A program made the position numbers and the translations under genes. This document shows, in pieces, positions 32,971-41,690 of a DNA stretch of 53,628 nucleotides (its first letter is position 1; the number at the start of each line of letters is the position of its first letter). The notes under the pieces are model-generated. The model was not told where the DNA came from. It saw only the letters and a program-made list of their open reading frames with translations, and made no database searches. The DNA comes from UBA2882 sp964619485 (GTDB lineage Bacteria; Bacillota; Clostridia; Lachnospirales; Lachnospiraceae), in the NCBI GenBank assembly GCA_964619485.1, contig CAZUCI010000011.1, positions 1 through 53,628 on the forward strand, given 5' to 3'.

Positions 32971-35196
32971 ATGAAGCAGAAAAACAAGATCAAAATGGTA
33001 ATTGATATTTTAATGACCGTTTTACTTTTTTTCCTGATGGCATATCAGGTAACAGGCAATCTATACCATGAAGTACTTGGAACGGCAATGCTGGTATTGT
33101 TCCTGATACATAATGGTTTAAATTTCAAATGGTATGGAGCCATTCTGAAAGGGCAATATTCTCTGGCAAGAGTGATTCGGACGATTGTCAATTTGGGAGT
33201 CCTTATCAGCATTCTGTTTACCGGATACAGTGGAATTGTGATGTCCAGGGATGTGTTTGCATTTCTGCCCATCGATGGTGGTATGGCAACAGCCAGAACA
33301 CTTCACATGGTCTGTTCCTATTTGTCATTTATTCTGATGAGTATTCATCTTGGAATGCACTGGAATATGGTCACAGGAAAACTGAAACTGAAAAAACAGG
33401 TGGGAATGCCAGCAATGATTTTTGCATCCTTTTTGGCATTCTATGGAGCATATCAGCTGGGAAGATTATCCATCTATAACAATATGTTTCTGAAAAATAC
33501 GTTTGCAGTGCTAGATTTTGAATCCGCTCCAGGAATGGTCATTATCAATAATGTTGCTATTCTTGGTATGTGGGTATATGCGGGATATTATCTGATGAAG
33601 GGAATTGGTTTCCTGACAAAACCGTTGAAATCAAAAGATGAGATTTTCAAAGGGATAGGTTGTATTGGTCTTATTATAGCAGTTGTAATCTGCAGCATAA
33701 TTACCACACCGAAAGTAGAAAGTGAATCCTGGGGGGCAGGCCAGGTAACGCAGGAAGAAAGCGTTGAAAATGATAATGACTTAAGTGAAACCACGGAACA
33801 AGAAGAGAGTAACACAAGTGACAGTGAAGTGGAGACACCGATTAACCAGGCAGAAGGATTTGTACGGATTACAGGTGGTACCTTTGAAATGGGAAGTCCG
33901 GAATCTGAAAACTGGAGATCTCCAGATGAAACCCTTCATGCAGTTACAGTAAGCGATTTTTATATGAGTGCTTATGAAGTAACACAAGAAGAATATGAAT
34001 CTGTTATGGGTCAGAATCCAAGCACCTTTTTGGGAGAGAATCTTCCCCTTGAAAATATCTCCTGGCTGGATGCGGTAAATTACTGTAACGCAAGAAGTGA
34101 ACAGGAAGGGTTGACATCTGTTTATCTTATAGATAGCGATACGGCTTCGGGGAACGTAACTGTTTCCTGGAATCGTGGAGCTGATGGCTACAGACTGCCC
34201 ACAGAGGCAGAATGGGAATATGCCTGCAGAGCAGGTACCACGACACCATTTAATACAGAAACCTCCATCAGTGCAGAGGAATCCAATTATTACGGACATT
34301 ATCCATATGAAATAGAAGGAAACTACTTTGAACAGGATAATCTCACCACACAGCCCGGACAGTACAGAGAGACAACCGTAGCAGTGGACAGTTTTTCACC
34401 AAATGCATGGGGACTATATAATATGCACGGGAATGTCAGTGAGTGGGTCTGGGATTATTATGGAACCTATGACACGGAAAATACTACAGATCCAACGGGT
34501 CCGGTATCCGGTAATTTAAAAGTATACCGTGGCGGTGGCTGGAATGATTTCGCCAAGAATATGCGAAGTGCATACAGGGCTACGCTGGAGGAAGATTTGG
34601 GAAGCTTTAACATCGGTATCCGTCTGGTAAGAAATGCATACAGTGGACCGGAAGATATTGTCGGAGCTGCTGGGGCAGAAAGTCATACAGGAAGCACAGG
34701 AGCCCAGGACGGCGCAGGAAATGTGCTGATCGCATACTTCTCATGGGGCGGTAACACCCAGGGCGTGGCAGAGGAAATTCAGGCACAGACTGGGGCAGAT
34801 ATTTTTGAAATCACTTTGGTAGAGCCCTATTCCTCCGACTATAACACAGTTCTTGACCAGGCGCAGCATGATCAGAATATACAGGCAAGACCGGAAATCA
34901 CAGAGCATATAGACAATATGGACGATTACGATACCATTCTGATTGGCTATCCGAACTGGTGGGCATCTATTCCAATGCCGATTGCATCCTTCTTAGAGGA
35001 ATATGATTTTTCAGGAAAGACAATCATTCCATTCTGCTCTCATGGAGGTGGACGATTTGGGCAAAGCCTTACAGCCATTGCAAAGCTGGCGCCGGATTCT
35101 GCTATGGGAGAAGGCTTATCGATTCATTATTCAGGTGGAAGCAGCTTATCAGCTGATGTAGAAGAATGGCTTAGAACCAACGGAATTATTCAGTAA
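32971..35196 (+). CDS. DUF4405-type membrane domain / FGE-like / flavodoxin fusion
   Basis: A 741-residue three-part protein. Residues ~8-246 contain seven predicted membrane helices; four resemble DUF4405 and carry membrane histidines (YHEVLG, FLIHNGLNF, RTLHMVCSY, SIHLGMHW) that could bind haem. Positive residues flank helices on one side, putting the N terminus inside and the C terminus outside. An acidic linker (~247-290) leads to an FGE-sulfatase-like fold (~297-555; GGTFEMGS, YEVTQEEYESVMG, YRLPTEAEWEYACRAG, GNVSEWVWD, YRGGGWND) that lacks the cysteines of true formylglycine-generating enzymes. A flavodoxin (~584-741; YFSWGGNTQGVAEE, GYPNWWASIPMP) follows. I infer electrons passing through the membrane part to an outside flavodoxin. 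Confidence 0.88.
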   Translation: MKQKNKIKMVIDILMTVLLFFLMAYQVTGNLYHEVLGTAMLVLFLIHNGLNFKWYGAILKGQYSLARVIRTIVNLGVLISILFTGYSGIVMSRDVFAFLPIDGGMATARTLHMVCSYLSFILMSIHLGMHWNMVTGKLKLKKQVGMPAMIFASFLAFYGAYQLGRLSIYNNMFLKNTFAVLDFESAPGMVIINNVAILGMWVYAGYYLMKGIGFLTKPLKSKDEIFKGIGCIGLIIAVVICSIITTPKVESESWGAGQVTQEESVENDNDLSETTEQEESNTSDSEVETPINQAEGFVRITGGTFEMGSPESENWRSPDETLHAVTVSDFYMSAYEVTQEEYESVMGQNPSTFLGENLPLENISWLDAVNYCNARSEQEGLTSVYLIDSDTASGNVTVSWNRGADGYRLPTEAEWEYACRAGTTTPFNTETSISAEESNYYGHYPYEIEGNYFEQDNLTTQPGQYRETTVAVDSFSPNAWGLYNMHGNVSEWVWDYYGTYDTENTTDPTGPVSGNLKVYRGGGWNDFAKNMRSAYRATLEEDLGSFNIGIRLVRNAYSGPEDIVGAAGAESHTGSTGAQDGAGNVLIAYFSWGGNTQGVAEEIQAQTGADIFEITLVEPYSSDYNTVLDQAQHDQNIQARPEITEHIDNMDDYDTILIGYPNWWASIPMPIASFLEEYDFSGKTIIPFCSHGGGRFGQSLTAIAKLAPDSAMGEGLSIHYSGGSSLSADVEEWLRTNGIIQ

Positions 35197-35216
35197 CGAA
35201 AACAGGAGGGAACAGC

Positions 35217-35687
35217 ATGAGCAAAAAAATATTAGTTGCATATTTCAGTGCCAGCGGAGAGACAGAGCAGGCAGCAGAAAAACTGGCAAAGGAATTACAG
35301 GCAGATATTCATGAAATTGAACCAGAAACAACATATACCACAGCAGATTTAAACTGGAAGGACCAGCAGAGCAGAAGCAATATTGAAATGAATGATCCTA
35401 CATCAAGACCGGCGATTATAGAAACAAAACTGAATGTATCTGATTATGATGAAATCCTGGTAGGATTTCCAATCTGGTGGGATCTGGCACCGACTGTGAT
35501 CAATACGTTTTTAGAACACTATGATTTTGAAGGAAAAACGGTGAGAGTATTTGCAACCTCCGGAGGAAGTGGGATTTCACATAGTGAAAAGAATTTACAG
35601 AAACAGTACCCGAAAATCAACTGGAAAGAGGGTAAATTGTTAAACATGGAACATGCAATTACACAGTTTGCAGACAGTGTGAGATAA
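35217..35687 (+). CDS. Flavodoxin (cytosolic)
   Basis: A 156-residue flavodoxin with no signal peptide: KILVAYFSASGETEQAAEKLAKEL phosphate loop, DLNWKDQQSRSNIEMNDPTSRPAI, GFPIWWDLAPTVINTFLEHYDFEGK, and FATSGGSGIS. It is closely similar to the two exported flavodoxin domains, including the DLNW...RS..EMND segment of the lipoprotein, so all three seem to come from local duplication. AGGAGG lies 7 bases before ATG. It could be the cytosolic partner of the exported ones. Confidence 0.93.
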   Translation: MSKKILVAYFSASGETEQAAEKLAKELQADIHEIEPETTYTTADLNWKDQQSRSNIEMNDPTSRPAIIETKLNVSDYDEILVGFPIWWDLAPTVINTFLEHYDFEGKTVRVFATSGGSGISHSEKNLQKQYPKINWKEGKLLNMEHAITQFADSVR

Positions 35688-35757
35688 AAATGTGAGAAGA
35701 AGTTCTAAATCCCGCATTTACATATCACATTTACCTGCGCAGATAAGGAGCGTATCT

Positions 35758-36294
35758 ATGAGGATTATTATTTTACAAGGCAGCCCAAATATAAAAGGTT
35801 CCACCAACATTTTGGTAGAAGAATTTACCAAAGGAGCTGAAAGTGCAGGACATAGCGTGACACGATTTGATATAGACAGGATGGATATCAGACCGTGTAC
35901 AGGATGTGTTGCCTGTGGCTATGAAGGTCCATGTGTGCAGAAGGACGAAAACCAGAAAATCAGGGAAGCAATCCTGTCCGCAGATATGATTGTGTTTGCT
36001 ACCCCTCTATATTATTACGGAATGAGCGCACAGCTGAAAACAGTCATTGACCGATTCTGTGCATATAATTCCAGCATTACAGGAAAACATATGAAGTCGG
36101 CCTTACTGACTGTTGCATGGAATAGCGATAACTGGACTTTTGAAGCATTGGAAAGCCATTATAAGACGCTGGTCAGATATCTTGATTTGGAGGATTGCGG
36201 AATGGTGCTGGGAAGAGGCTGTGGAAGTCCTTCTATGACAAAACATACAGAATATCCAAAACAGGCTTATGAATTGGGAAGAGGACTATCATGA
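35758..36294 (+). CDS. NADPH-dependent FMN reductase / iron-sulfur flavoprotein-like
   Basis: A 178-residue flavodoxin-like NAD(P)H:FMN reductase: IIILQGSPNIKGSTNILVEEF phosphate loop, then CTGCVACGYEGPC, a cysteine motif near that of iron-sulfur flavoproteins, then FATPLYYYGMSAQLKTVIDRF. It may take electrons from NAD(P)H or ferredoxin into FMN and feed the flavodoxins. ATG 35758 is used because AAGGAG lies 8 bases upstream; an in-frame earlier ATG at 35692 gives an unlikely basic extension. The next gene begins 36 bases later. Confidence 0.88.
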   Translation: MRIIILQGSPNIKGSTNILVEEFTKGAESAGHSVTRFDIDRMDIRPCTGCVACGYEGPCVQKDENQKIREAILSADMIVFATPLYYYGMSAQLKTVIDRFCAYNSSITGKHMKSALLTVAWNSDNWTFEALESHYKTLVRYLDLEDCGMVLGRGCGSPSMTKHTEYPKQAYELGRGLS

Positions 36295-36330
36295 ATAAGC
36301 GCCATTCCAGCAGAATGAAAGGAGAGGCAG

Positions 36331-37422
36331 ATGAAAGAGAAAATATCAGTTTTATTGATACTGACGATGCTCTTTTCCATGGCAGGATGTGGAAATCAGA
36401 CAGAACAAAATAATCGGTTAAGTGGGACAGTACAAGAGGAACAGATAGCAGAAGAAAGCAATGCACAGGAGAATGGTACAACGGAAGAGACAGAAGCGGT
36501 TGCCACAGAAGAAACAAATTCAGAAGCTTCAGGAAATACAGAGGACGCAGGAACGGGTGATGTACCCACCGTTTATATGACCACAGATATCAGTCCGGAA
36601 GGTCTGATGGCTGCCTATGAGGCACTTGGTGTTACCATAGATGCAGAAAATGTAGCAGTAAAGCTCAGTACAGGTGAAACAGGAAGTAACTATCTTGATC
36701 CTGCTCTGATTCAGGATCTGGTACAGACATTAAATGGAACGATTGTAGAATGCAACACCGCTTATGGCGGAGAGCGCTCCAACACAGCCATGCATAAACA
36801 GCTTGCAGAGGATCATGGTTACACGGCCATCGCAAATGTAGATATTATGGACGAGGATGGCTCCATGAGCATCCCTATTGAAGGCGGCCAGCAGCTGTCA
36901 GAGGATTTGGTTGGAAGCCATTTTGCAAACTATGACTATTATGTAGTGCTTTCTCATTTTAAGGGACATGCCATGGCAGGGTACGGTGGTGCCATCAAAA
37001 ATATTTCCATTGGTATCGCCTCATCAGAAGGTAAGAATGTGATTCATACTGCAAATAAAGGTGGCAGCATGTGGAGCGCAGAACAGGACCCCTTCCTGGA
37101 ATCCATGGCAGATGCTGGAAAAGGCGTGTCTGATTATCTGGATGGAAATATCATCTATATCAATGTCATGAACAGACTTTCCGTTGACTGTGACTGTGAT
37201 GGCAACCCGGCAGAACCAGATATGCATGATATTGGAATCCTGGCGTCTACAGACCCGGTAGCAGTCGATCAGGCATGTATTGATTTAATCTACGAACAGG
37301 CAGATGGAGACGGAGCATCTCTGGTGCAGAGAATTGAATCAAGAAACGGATTACATACACTGGAGGCGGCAGAAACAATCGGTCTTGGAAGCCGCACCTA
37401 TAAACTGGAGAGCATTGACTGA
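36331..37422 (+). CDS. DUF362 domain lipoprotein
   Basis: A 363-residue lipoprotein with lipobox MAGC (Cys20), an acidic Thr/Glu linker (~22-75), and a DUF362 domain (~78-355; VAVKLSTGETGSNYLDPALI, TAYGGERSNTAM, LSHFKGHAMAGYGGAIKNISIG, SVDCDCDGNPAEPDMHDIGILAS, DPVAVDQACIDLI). DUF362 proteins are usually cytosolic with a ferredoxin part; here there is no ferredoxin and the protein is exported. The domain's activity is unknown. AAAGGAG precedes the ATG, and the stop shares one base with the next ATG, so permease translation is coupled. Confidence 0.88.
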   Translation: MKEKISVLLILTMLFSMAGCGNQTEQNNRLSGTVQEEQIAEESNAQENGTTEETEAVATEETNSEASGNTEDAGTGDVPTVYMTTDISPEGLMAAYEALGVTIDAENVAVKLSTGETGSNYLDPALIQDLVQTLNGTIVECNTAYGGERSNTAMHKQLAEDHGYTAIANVDIMDEDGSMSIPIEGGQQLSEDLVGSHFANYDYYVVLSHFKGHAMAGYGGAIKNISIGIASSEGKNVIHTANKGGSMWSAEQDPFLESMADAGKGVSDYLDGNIIYINVMNRLSVDCDCDGNPAEPDMHDIGILASTDPVAVDQACIDLIYEQADGDGASLVQRIESRNGLHTLEAAETIGLGSRTYKLESID

Positions 37423-38330
37423 TGATGGATATTTTACACAGAGAATTTGTCTATTTATGGTATTACTTTGAATTACAGCTGGAGCAGGTATTCCGCTACT
37501 GGGTGCTTGGTATGTTCATTGGTTCAGCAGTATCCGTATTTGGAAAAAATTTGATTCATAACCTGTTTGCGTCTATTTCAGGGAAAAAATATGGTATTTT
37601 TGGTATTGTGCTGGCAAGCGCATTGGGAATTCTGTCACCACTTTGTATGTACGGGACAATTCCCATTGCGGCATCCTTTTCCAGGAAAGGAATGCGGGAT
37701 GACTGGCTGGCAGCCTTTATGGTCAGTTCCATTATGCTGAATCCACAGCTTTTTATTTACAGTCTGTCCCTGGGAATGGATATGGCTATGGTAAGACTTA
37801 TTACCAGCAGTATCTGCGGCATTGTGGCTGGATTATGCATCCGAATCTTTTATCAGGATAAAAACTTTTTTAATTTTACAAAAATGCAGGAACCGTCTAA
37901 TCATGACACAGACCCCAATGTACTGTTTCGTTATCTGAAAAATGTCTGGAGAAATGTAAAAGCAACGGGTGGTTATTTTCTGATCGGTATTATCCTGTCA
38001 GCTTTATTCATGAGATATGTTCCAGCAGATTTTATCGCAGATTTATTCGGTACCCAGAGAGGCTTCGGTGTGCTGCTGGCAGCCACCATAGGTGTACCGC
38101 TTTATGCCTGCAAAGGAGGAACCATTCCACTTCTGATGGAGTGGTTAAGCAGTGGTATGAGTGCAGGGGCAGCAACCGCTTTTATGATTACCGGTCCTGC
38201 AACAAAGATTACCAATCTTGGAGCAGTGAAGATAGTGCTGGGTGCAAAGCATTTTGTCATGTATCTGCTGTTTATCATGGTTTTCTCCATGATAGCAGGT
38301 GGAATTGTGAATTTGATCTACTTTCTGTAA
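37422..38330 (+). CDS. Permease (DUF318/ArsP-like)
   Basis: A 302-residue membrane protein with about eight helices in two halves: SPLCMYGTIPIAASFSRKGM in the first and GVPLYACKGGTIPLLMEWLSSGMSAGAATAFMITGPATKITNLGA in the second, the paired signature of the DUF318 permease family. Relatives include ArsP and metal or organic-ion exporters, but the substrate here is unknown. The conserved cysteines in the two signatures (PLC, YAC) could bind a metal ion. It overlaps the DUF362 lipoprotein gene by one base. Confidence 0.87.
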   Translation: MMDILHREFVYLWYYFELQLEQVFRYWVLGMFIGSAVSVFGKNLIHNLFASISGKKYGIFGIVLASALGILSPLCMYGTIPIAASFSRKGMRDDWLAAFMVSSIMLNPQLFIYSLSLGMDMAMVRLITSSICGIVAGLCIRIFYQDKNFFNFTKMQEPSNHDTDPNVLFRYLKNVWRNVKATGGYFLIGIILSALFMRYVPADFIADLFGTQRGFGVLLAATIGVPLYACKGGTIPLLMEWLSSGMSAGAATAFMITGPATKITNLGAVKIVLGAKHFVMYLLFIMVFSMIAGGIVNLIYFL

Positions 38331-38399
38331 TGAAGCTTGTCATACAGTCAGATAAGCAAAAAAATATATATCTAAGAAAAGAGAGACGAGGGAAAAATT

Positions 38400-38840
38400 A
38401 TGAGTAAAATGAAAACAAGAGAAGAATTTGAAACAGTCAATGTATTTGGAACAGGTGTGCCAAATGATGGATACGCACAGTATTTTACAGGCGCATCTTT
38501 TCTTAACCCATTAACAGAACCGGGAAAGGCACCGGTATTTCTGGCAAATGTAACCTTTGAACCGGGATGCCGGAATAACTGGCACATCCATCATGCCAAA
38601 GCCGGTGGTGGCCAGATTTTAGTCTGTACTGCAGGAGAGGGTTGGTATCAGGAGGAAGGAAAGGATGCAGTAAGCCTGATACCGGGAACGGTCATTACCA
38701 TACCCGCAAACGTGAAGCACTGGCATGGAGCCAAGGCAGACAGCTGGTTTAGTCATATTGCTGTGGAATGCCCAGGGGAAGAAACTTCCAATGAATGGTG
38801 TGAAACGGTATCAGATGAGGAATACAAAAAGTTGCAGTAA
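38400..38840 (+). CDS. Cupin domain protein
   Basis: A 146-residue single-cupin protein of the carboxymuconolactone-decarboxylase-associated type. Metal ligands are visible: NNWHIHHAKAGGGQILVC (motif 1) and PANVKHWHGAKADSWFSHIAVE (motif 2). It may act as a metal-dependent isomerase or oxygen-independent tailoring enzyme; substrate unknown. A ribosome site GAGGGAAAAAT precedes the ATG, and ~70 bases separate it from the permease. Confidence 0.9.
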   Translation: MSKMKTREEFETVNVFGTGVPNDGYAQYFTGASFLNPLTEPGKAPVFLANVTFEPGCRNNWHIHHAKAGGGQILVCTAGEGWYQEEGKDAVSLIPGTVITIPANVKHWHGAKADSWFSHIAVECPGEETSNEWCETVSDEEYKKLQ

Positions 38841-38894
38841 ATTTGTATAAAAATTGGTATAATATTTTTAAGCCTGTCATTTAAAAGACAATTA

Positions 38895-38978
38895 TTTAAG
38901 AGGAAACTATTTAAAAAGAAATTATTAAAAAAAGAAACTATTAAAAGAGAAACTATTAAAAAAGAAACTATTTGAGAG
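38895..38978. repeat. A-rich 15-16 bp tandem repeats
   Basis: About five units of AAGAAACTATTAAAA type between the cupin and aldo/keto reductase genes, ending ~25 bases before the ribosome site (39006-39012). Confidence 0.88.
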
Positions 38979-39020
38979 GCGCTTGAAAGAGAATGTTTGC
39001 AACAGAAAGGAGTTTGTGTG

Positions 39021-40019
39021 ATGGAGTATAGTAAACTTGGAGAATCCGATTTAAGAGTATCCCGTATCTGTATGGGATGCATGGGATTTGGAGATGCAGG
39101 CAATGGACAGCACAGCTGGACAATTGATGAGGAGCATTCCAGAGAAATTATGAAACATGGGCTGGAACTCGGCGTGAATTTTTTTGATACCGCAATAGGA
39201 TATCAGAATGGTACCAGCGAAATGTATGTGGGAAGAGCACTAAAGGATTTTGCAAAGCGGGAGGAGGTTGTGGTGGCAACTAAATTTCTGCCACGTACTG
39301 CAGAAGAAATAGAAGCCGGTATTTCAGGACAGAAGCATATCGAAACTATGATTGATAAGAGTCTGTCTCATCTTGGAATGGATTATGTAGATCTTTATAT
39401 TTATCATATGTGGGATTATAATACGCCTCTTTATGAAATTATGGAGGGGCTAAATCATGTTGTACAGGAAGGAAAGGCACGCTATATTGGTATTTCCAAC
39501 TGTTATGCATGGCAGCTTGCAAAAGCAAACGCATTGGCAGACAAAGAGGGCTTTGCAAAATTCATATCGATACAGGGACATTACAACCTGATTTTTCGTG
39601 AGGAAGAAAGAGAAATGGCACCGCTTTGTGCAGAGGACCATATAGCAATGACCCCTTACAGCGCGCTTGCCAGTGGAAGGCTTGCAAAGCATCCGGGAGA
39701 AACTTCTAAGAGAATACAGGAGGATGCCTATGCAAAATTTAAATATGATGCGACAGCTGAGCAGGATGGCATCATTATTGAAAGAGTAGCCCAGCTTGCA
39801 GAAAAGCGTGGAGTAACCATGACAGAAATCTCGCTGGCATGGCTTCTTACCAAAGTGACAGCACCAGTAGTTGGAGCAACAAAGCTCCATCACATGGAAG
39901 GCGCAGCGAAGGCTACGGAATTAAAGCTGACAGATGAGGAAATTGCTTATCTGGAAGAGCCTTATGTACCGCATAAACTCGTCGGTGTGATGGCACAGAA
40001 TACGGCGGCGCAGAAGTAA
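39021..40019 (+). CDS. Aldo/keto reductase
   Basis: A 332-residue aldo/keto reductase, different from that at 31192. The tetrad is seen in GVNFFDTAIGYQNGTSE (Asp, Tyr), VVVATKFLPR (Lys) and DLYIYHMWDYN (His); the C-terminal nucleotide loop is VVGATKLHHMEGAAKATEL. ATG 39021 follows AAAGGAG by 8 bases. It is the last gene of the redox region; a repeat-rich convergent junction follows. Confidence 0.92.
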   Translation: MEYSKLGESDLRVSRICMGCMGFGDAGNGQHSWTIDEEHSREIMKHGLELGVNFFDTAIGYQNGTSEMYVGRALKDFAKREEVVVATKFLPRTAEEIEAGISGQKHIETMIDKSLSHLGMDYVDLYIYHMWDYNTPLYEIMEGLNHVVQEGKARYIGISNCYAWQLAKANALADKEGFAKFISIQGHYNLIFREEEREMAPLCAEDHIAMTPYSALASGRLAKHPGETSKRIQEDAYAKFKYDATAEQDGIIIERVAQLAEKRGVTMTEISLAWLLTKVTAPVVGATKLHHMEGAAKATELKLTDEEIAYLEEPYVPHKLVGVMAQNTAAQK

Positions 40020-40029
40020 GCTCATGTAG

Positions 40030-40280
40030 TTTTTCAATATAGACATAAAGAATTCCTATATCGAAAGAAAATCATGCGAAATGGTTGACATAAATTAATT
40101 ATGTTAACCATTTTTCGATATACAAAATCATTTTATCCATATCAAGGAAAATATCGAAAAAAGTTTCGATATAGAGTTTTAATTTTCGCATATTGAAAGA
40201 AAAGCATTATGTAAACCAATAATGCGATTCCACAGCATGAAATCTTTCGATATAGGAAAAGACTTCTGCTATATCGAAAA
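40030..40280. repeat. Array of ATATCGAAA motifs in both orientations
   Basis: Six exact copies of ATATCGAAA or its complement at about 40058, 40113, 40151, 40164, 40245 and 40271, plus near copies (40032, 40139, 40190). They form hairpins: ATATCGAAA-AAAG-TTTCGATAT (40151-40172, perfect) and TTTCGATATAG...CTATATCGAAA (40245-40279). Between them lies TGGTTGACATAA-ATTAA-TTATGTTAACCA (40082-40110), another near-perfect hairpin. The array fills the 40020-40347 gap between convergent genes; no gene is visible. Confidence 0.85.
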
Positions 40281-40347
40281 TCCTGAAATGTTTCATTTAA
40301 AACATTTCAAACATTACAATTTACCTAACTCAAAAGTCACAACCAAT

Positions 40348-41097
40348 TTACTTCACTTCGTAATTCAGCTTAACTGTAATAGTTGCAGTTTTATCTCTGG
40401 AGCTTGTATCCAGGGTACCGCCATAGCTGTACTCATCAGATGCGGAGTTTCTTGCAGTAATCTGAAATACACCGAGGTTAGCGTTTAGTAACTTGCCGGT
40501 TTTGGAACCTGCACCATCGGTCATGAGATCAATACGCTGCTTGGCATTTTCGGTAGCCTTCTCAACCAGCTGAAGCTTCAGCTCATCCAGTTTTGTATAA
40601 TAGTATTCCGGAGAATTGGAAGTGAATTCGACACCGGATTCGATTAAAGCTGAAATATCTCTGGAGATTTTTTCAACCTTATCCACATCAGAGGAGGTGA
40701 CACAGACTTCCTGGCTTAAATTGTAGCCACTTTGTATTTCCCCTACATAATCACCGTTGTCATTGTACTGGGATGTGGTATTCTGGTAGATATTTACGGA
40801 TGAGAAAACCATTTCATCTTCCGTAATCTTATTTTCCAGCAGATAATTTTTAATCAGTTCGGAGTCCCTTTTGATGGTATCGTACGCCTCGGATGTGGTT
40901 GCACCATTGGCACTGAAGCTGCCGCGCCATACAATCAGATCGGACTCAAAATCGCAGCTGGCGGAACCAGTTGCTGTTACACCGGTGCTGTTACGCACAT
41001 TCTTGAATTCAAGAATACTGAAAGCAAATATGGCAGTACAGGCGATGCCACAGATGCCGAGAATCAGTGCAATAAAAATTCCCTTTGCATTTTTCAT
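40348..41097 (-). CDS. SIMPL (DUF541) domain protein, membrane anchored
   Basis: A 249-residue protein with one N-terminal membrane helix (~6-28, not clearly cleaved) and an extracytoplasmic SIMPL/DUF541 domain (~38-249; TATGSASCDFESDLIVWRGSF, TEDEMVFSSVNIYQNT, SGYNLSQEV, KATENAKQRIDLMTDGAGSKTGKLLNANLGVFQI). Its role is unknown beyond being common at the cell surface. The start at 41097 is chosen because AAGGAGG lies 10 bases upstream; the longer frame to 41133 has no ribosome site. Confidence 0.87.
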   Translation of the reverse strand: MKNAKGIFIALILGICGIACTAIFAFSILEFKNVRNSTGVTATGSASCDFESDLIVWRGSFSANGATTSEAYDTIKRDSELIKNYLLENKITEDEMVFSSVNIYQNTTSQYNDNGDYVGEIQSGYNLSQEVCVTSSDVDKVEKISRDISALIESGVEFTSNSPEYYYTKLDELKLQLVEKATENAKQRIDLMTDGAGSKTGKLLNANLGVFQITARNSASDEYSYGGTLDTSSRDKTATITVKLNYEVK

Positions 41098-41225
41098 TAT
41101 AAAATTCCTCCTTTTATAGTATGATAATAGCACAGTACATAAGGTGTTACAACAAAAGATAGCCTGACAACTTTTTCATTGCATTTTGCACAGAATATAG
41201 TAAAATGGGGAAAAGAGGTGCTGCT

Positions 41226-41690
41226 ATGGAAATGAAAAGAACCAAAGCTGATATCATAATAGATGTGGTATGCCTGCTGATTTCCGTTGGAATTACGGCT
41301 TATTTATTTATTGGATGGAAGAGTTTTCCAGAGCAGATTCCCATGCATTATGATTTCGCCGGCAATATCGACCGATGGGGAAGGAAAAAGGATATGATTT
41401 TTCTTCCAATTATGTCATGGATTCTCTATTTGTTTATGTGTGGAGTTGAGTGTATCCCGCAGGCATGGAACACGGGAGTAAAAGTAACAGAGGAAAATAA
41501 GGAAAGAGTTTACAGGGTGCTCCGATATCTTTTAAAGAGCATCAAGCTTCTGGTGGTGTTAGTCTTTGCTTACATTACGCTTGATGCGGTATGGGCAAGG
41601 CCGGAACCGTCGGGATTCATCGTTGGATTTATGCTGCTCTTTTTTGGAGATATTGCTTACTGGATTTTCAGACTGGTAAGAATTAAATAA
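41226..41690 (+). CDS. DUF1648 domain membrane protein
   Basis: A 154-residue membrane protein with about four helices (~10-28, ~58-78, ~103-123, ~130-150). DUF1648 signature: WKSFPEQIPMHYDFAGNIDRWGRKKDMIFLPIMSWILY. Relatives include the SdpI immunity proteins, but this one is shorter and its role is unknown. ATG 41226 has GAGGTG 5 bases upstream; an ATG at 41205 is possible but lacks a good site. Confidence 0.85.
   Translation: MEMKRTKADIIIDVVCLLISVGITAYLFIGWKSFPEQIPMHYDFAGNIDRWGRKKDMIFLPIMSWILYLFMCGVECIPQAWNTGVKVTEENKERVYRVLRYLLKSIKLLVVLVFAYITLDAVWARPEPSGFIVGFMLLFFGDIAYWIFRLVRIK

Noticed and set aside
33841..34650. FGE-like domain as a true sulfatase-activating enzyme
   Set aside because: The cysteines that define that activity are missing, and no sulfatase gene is in the window.
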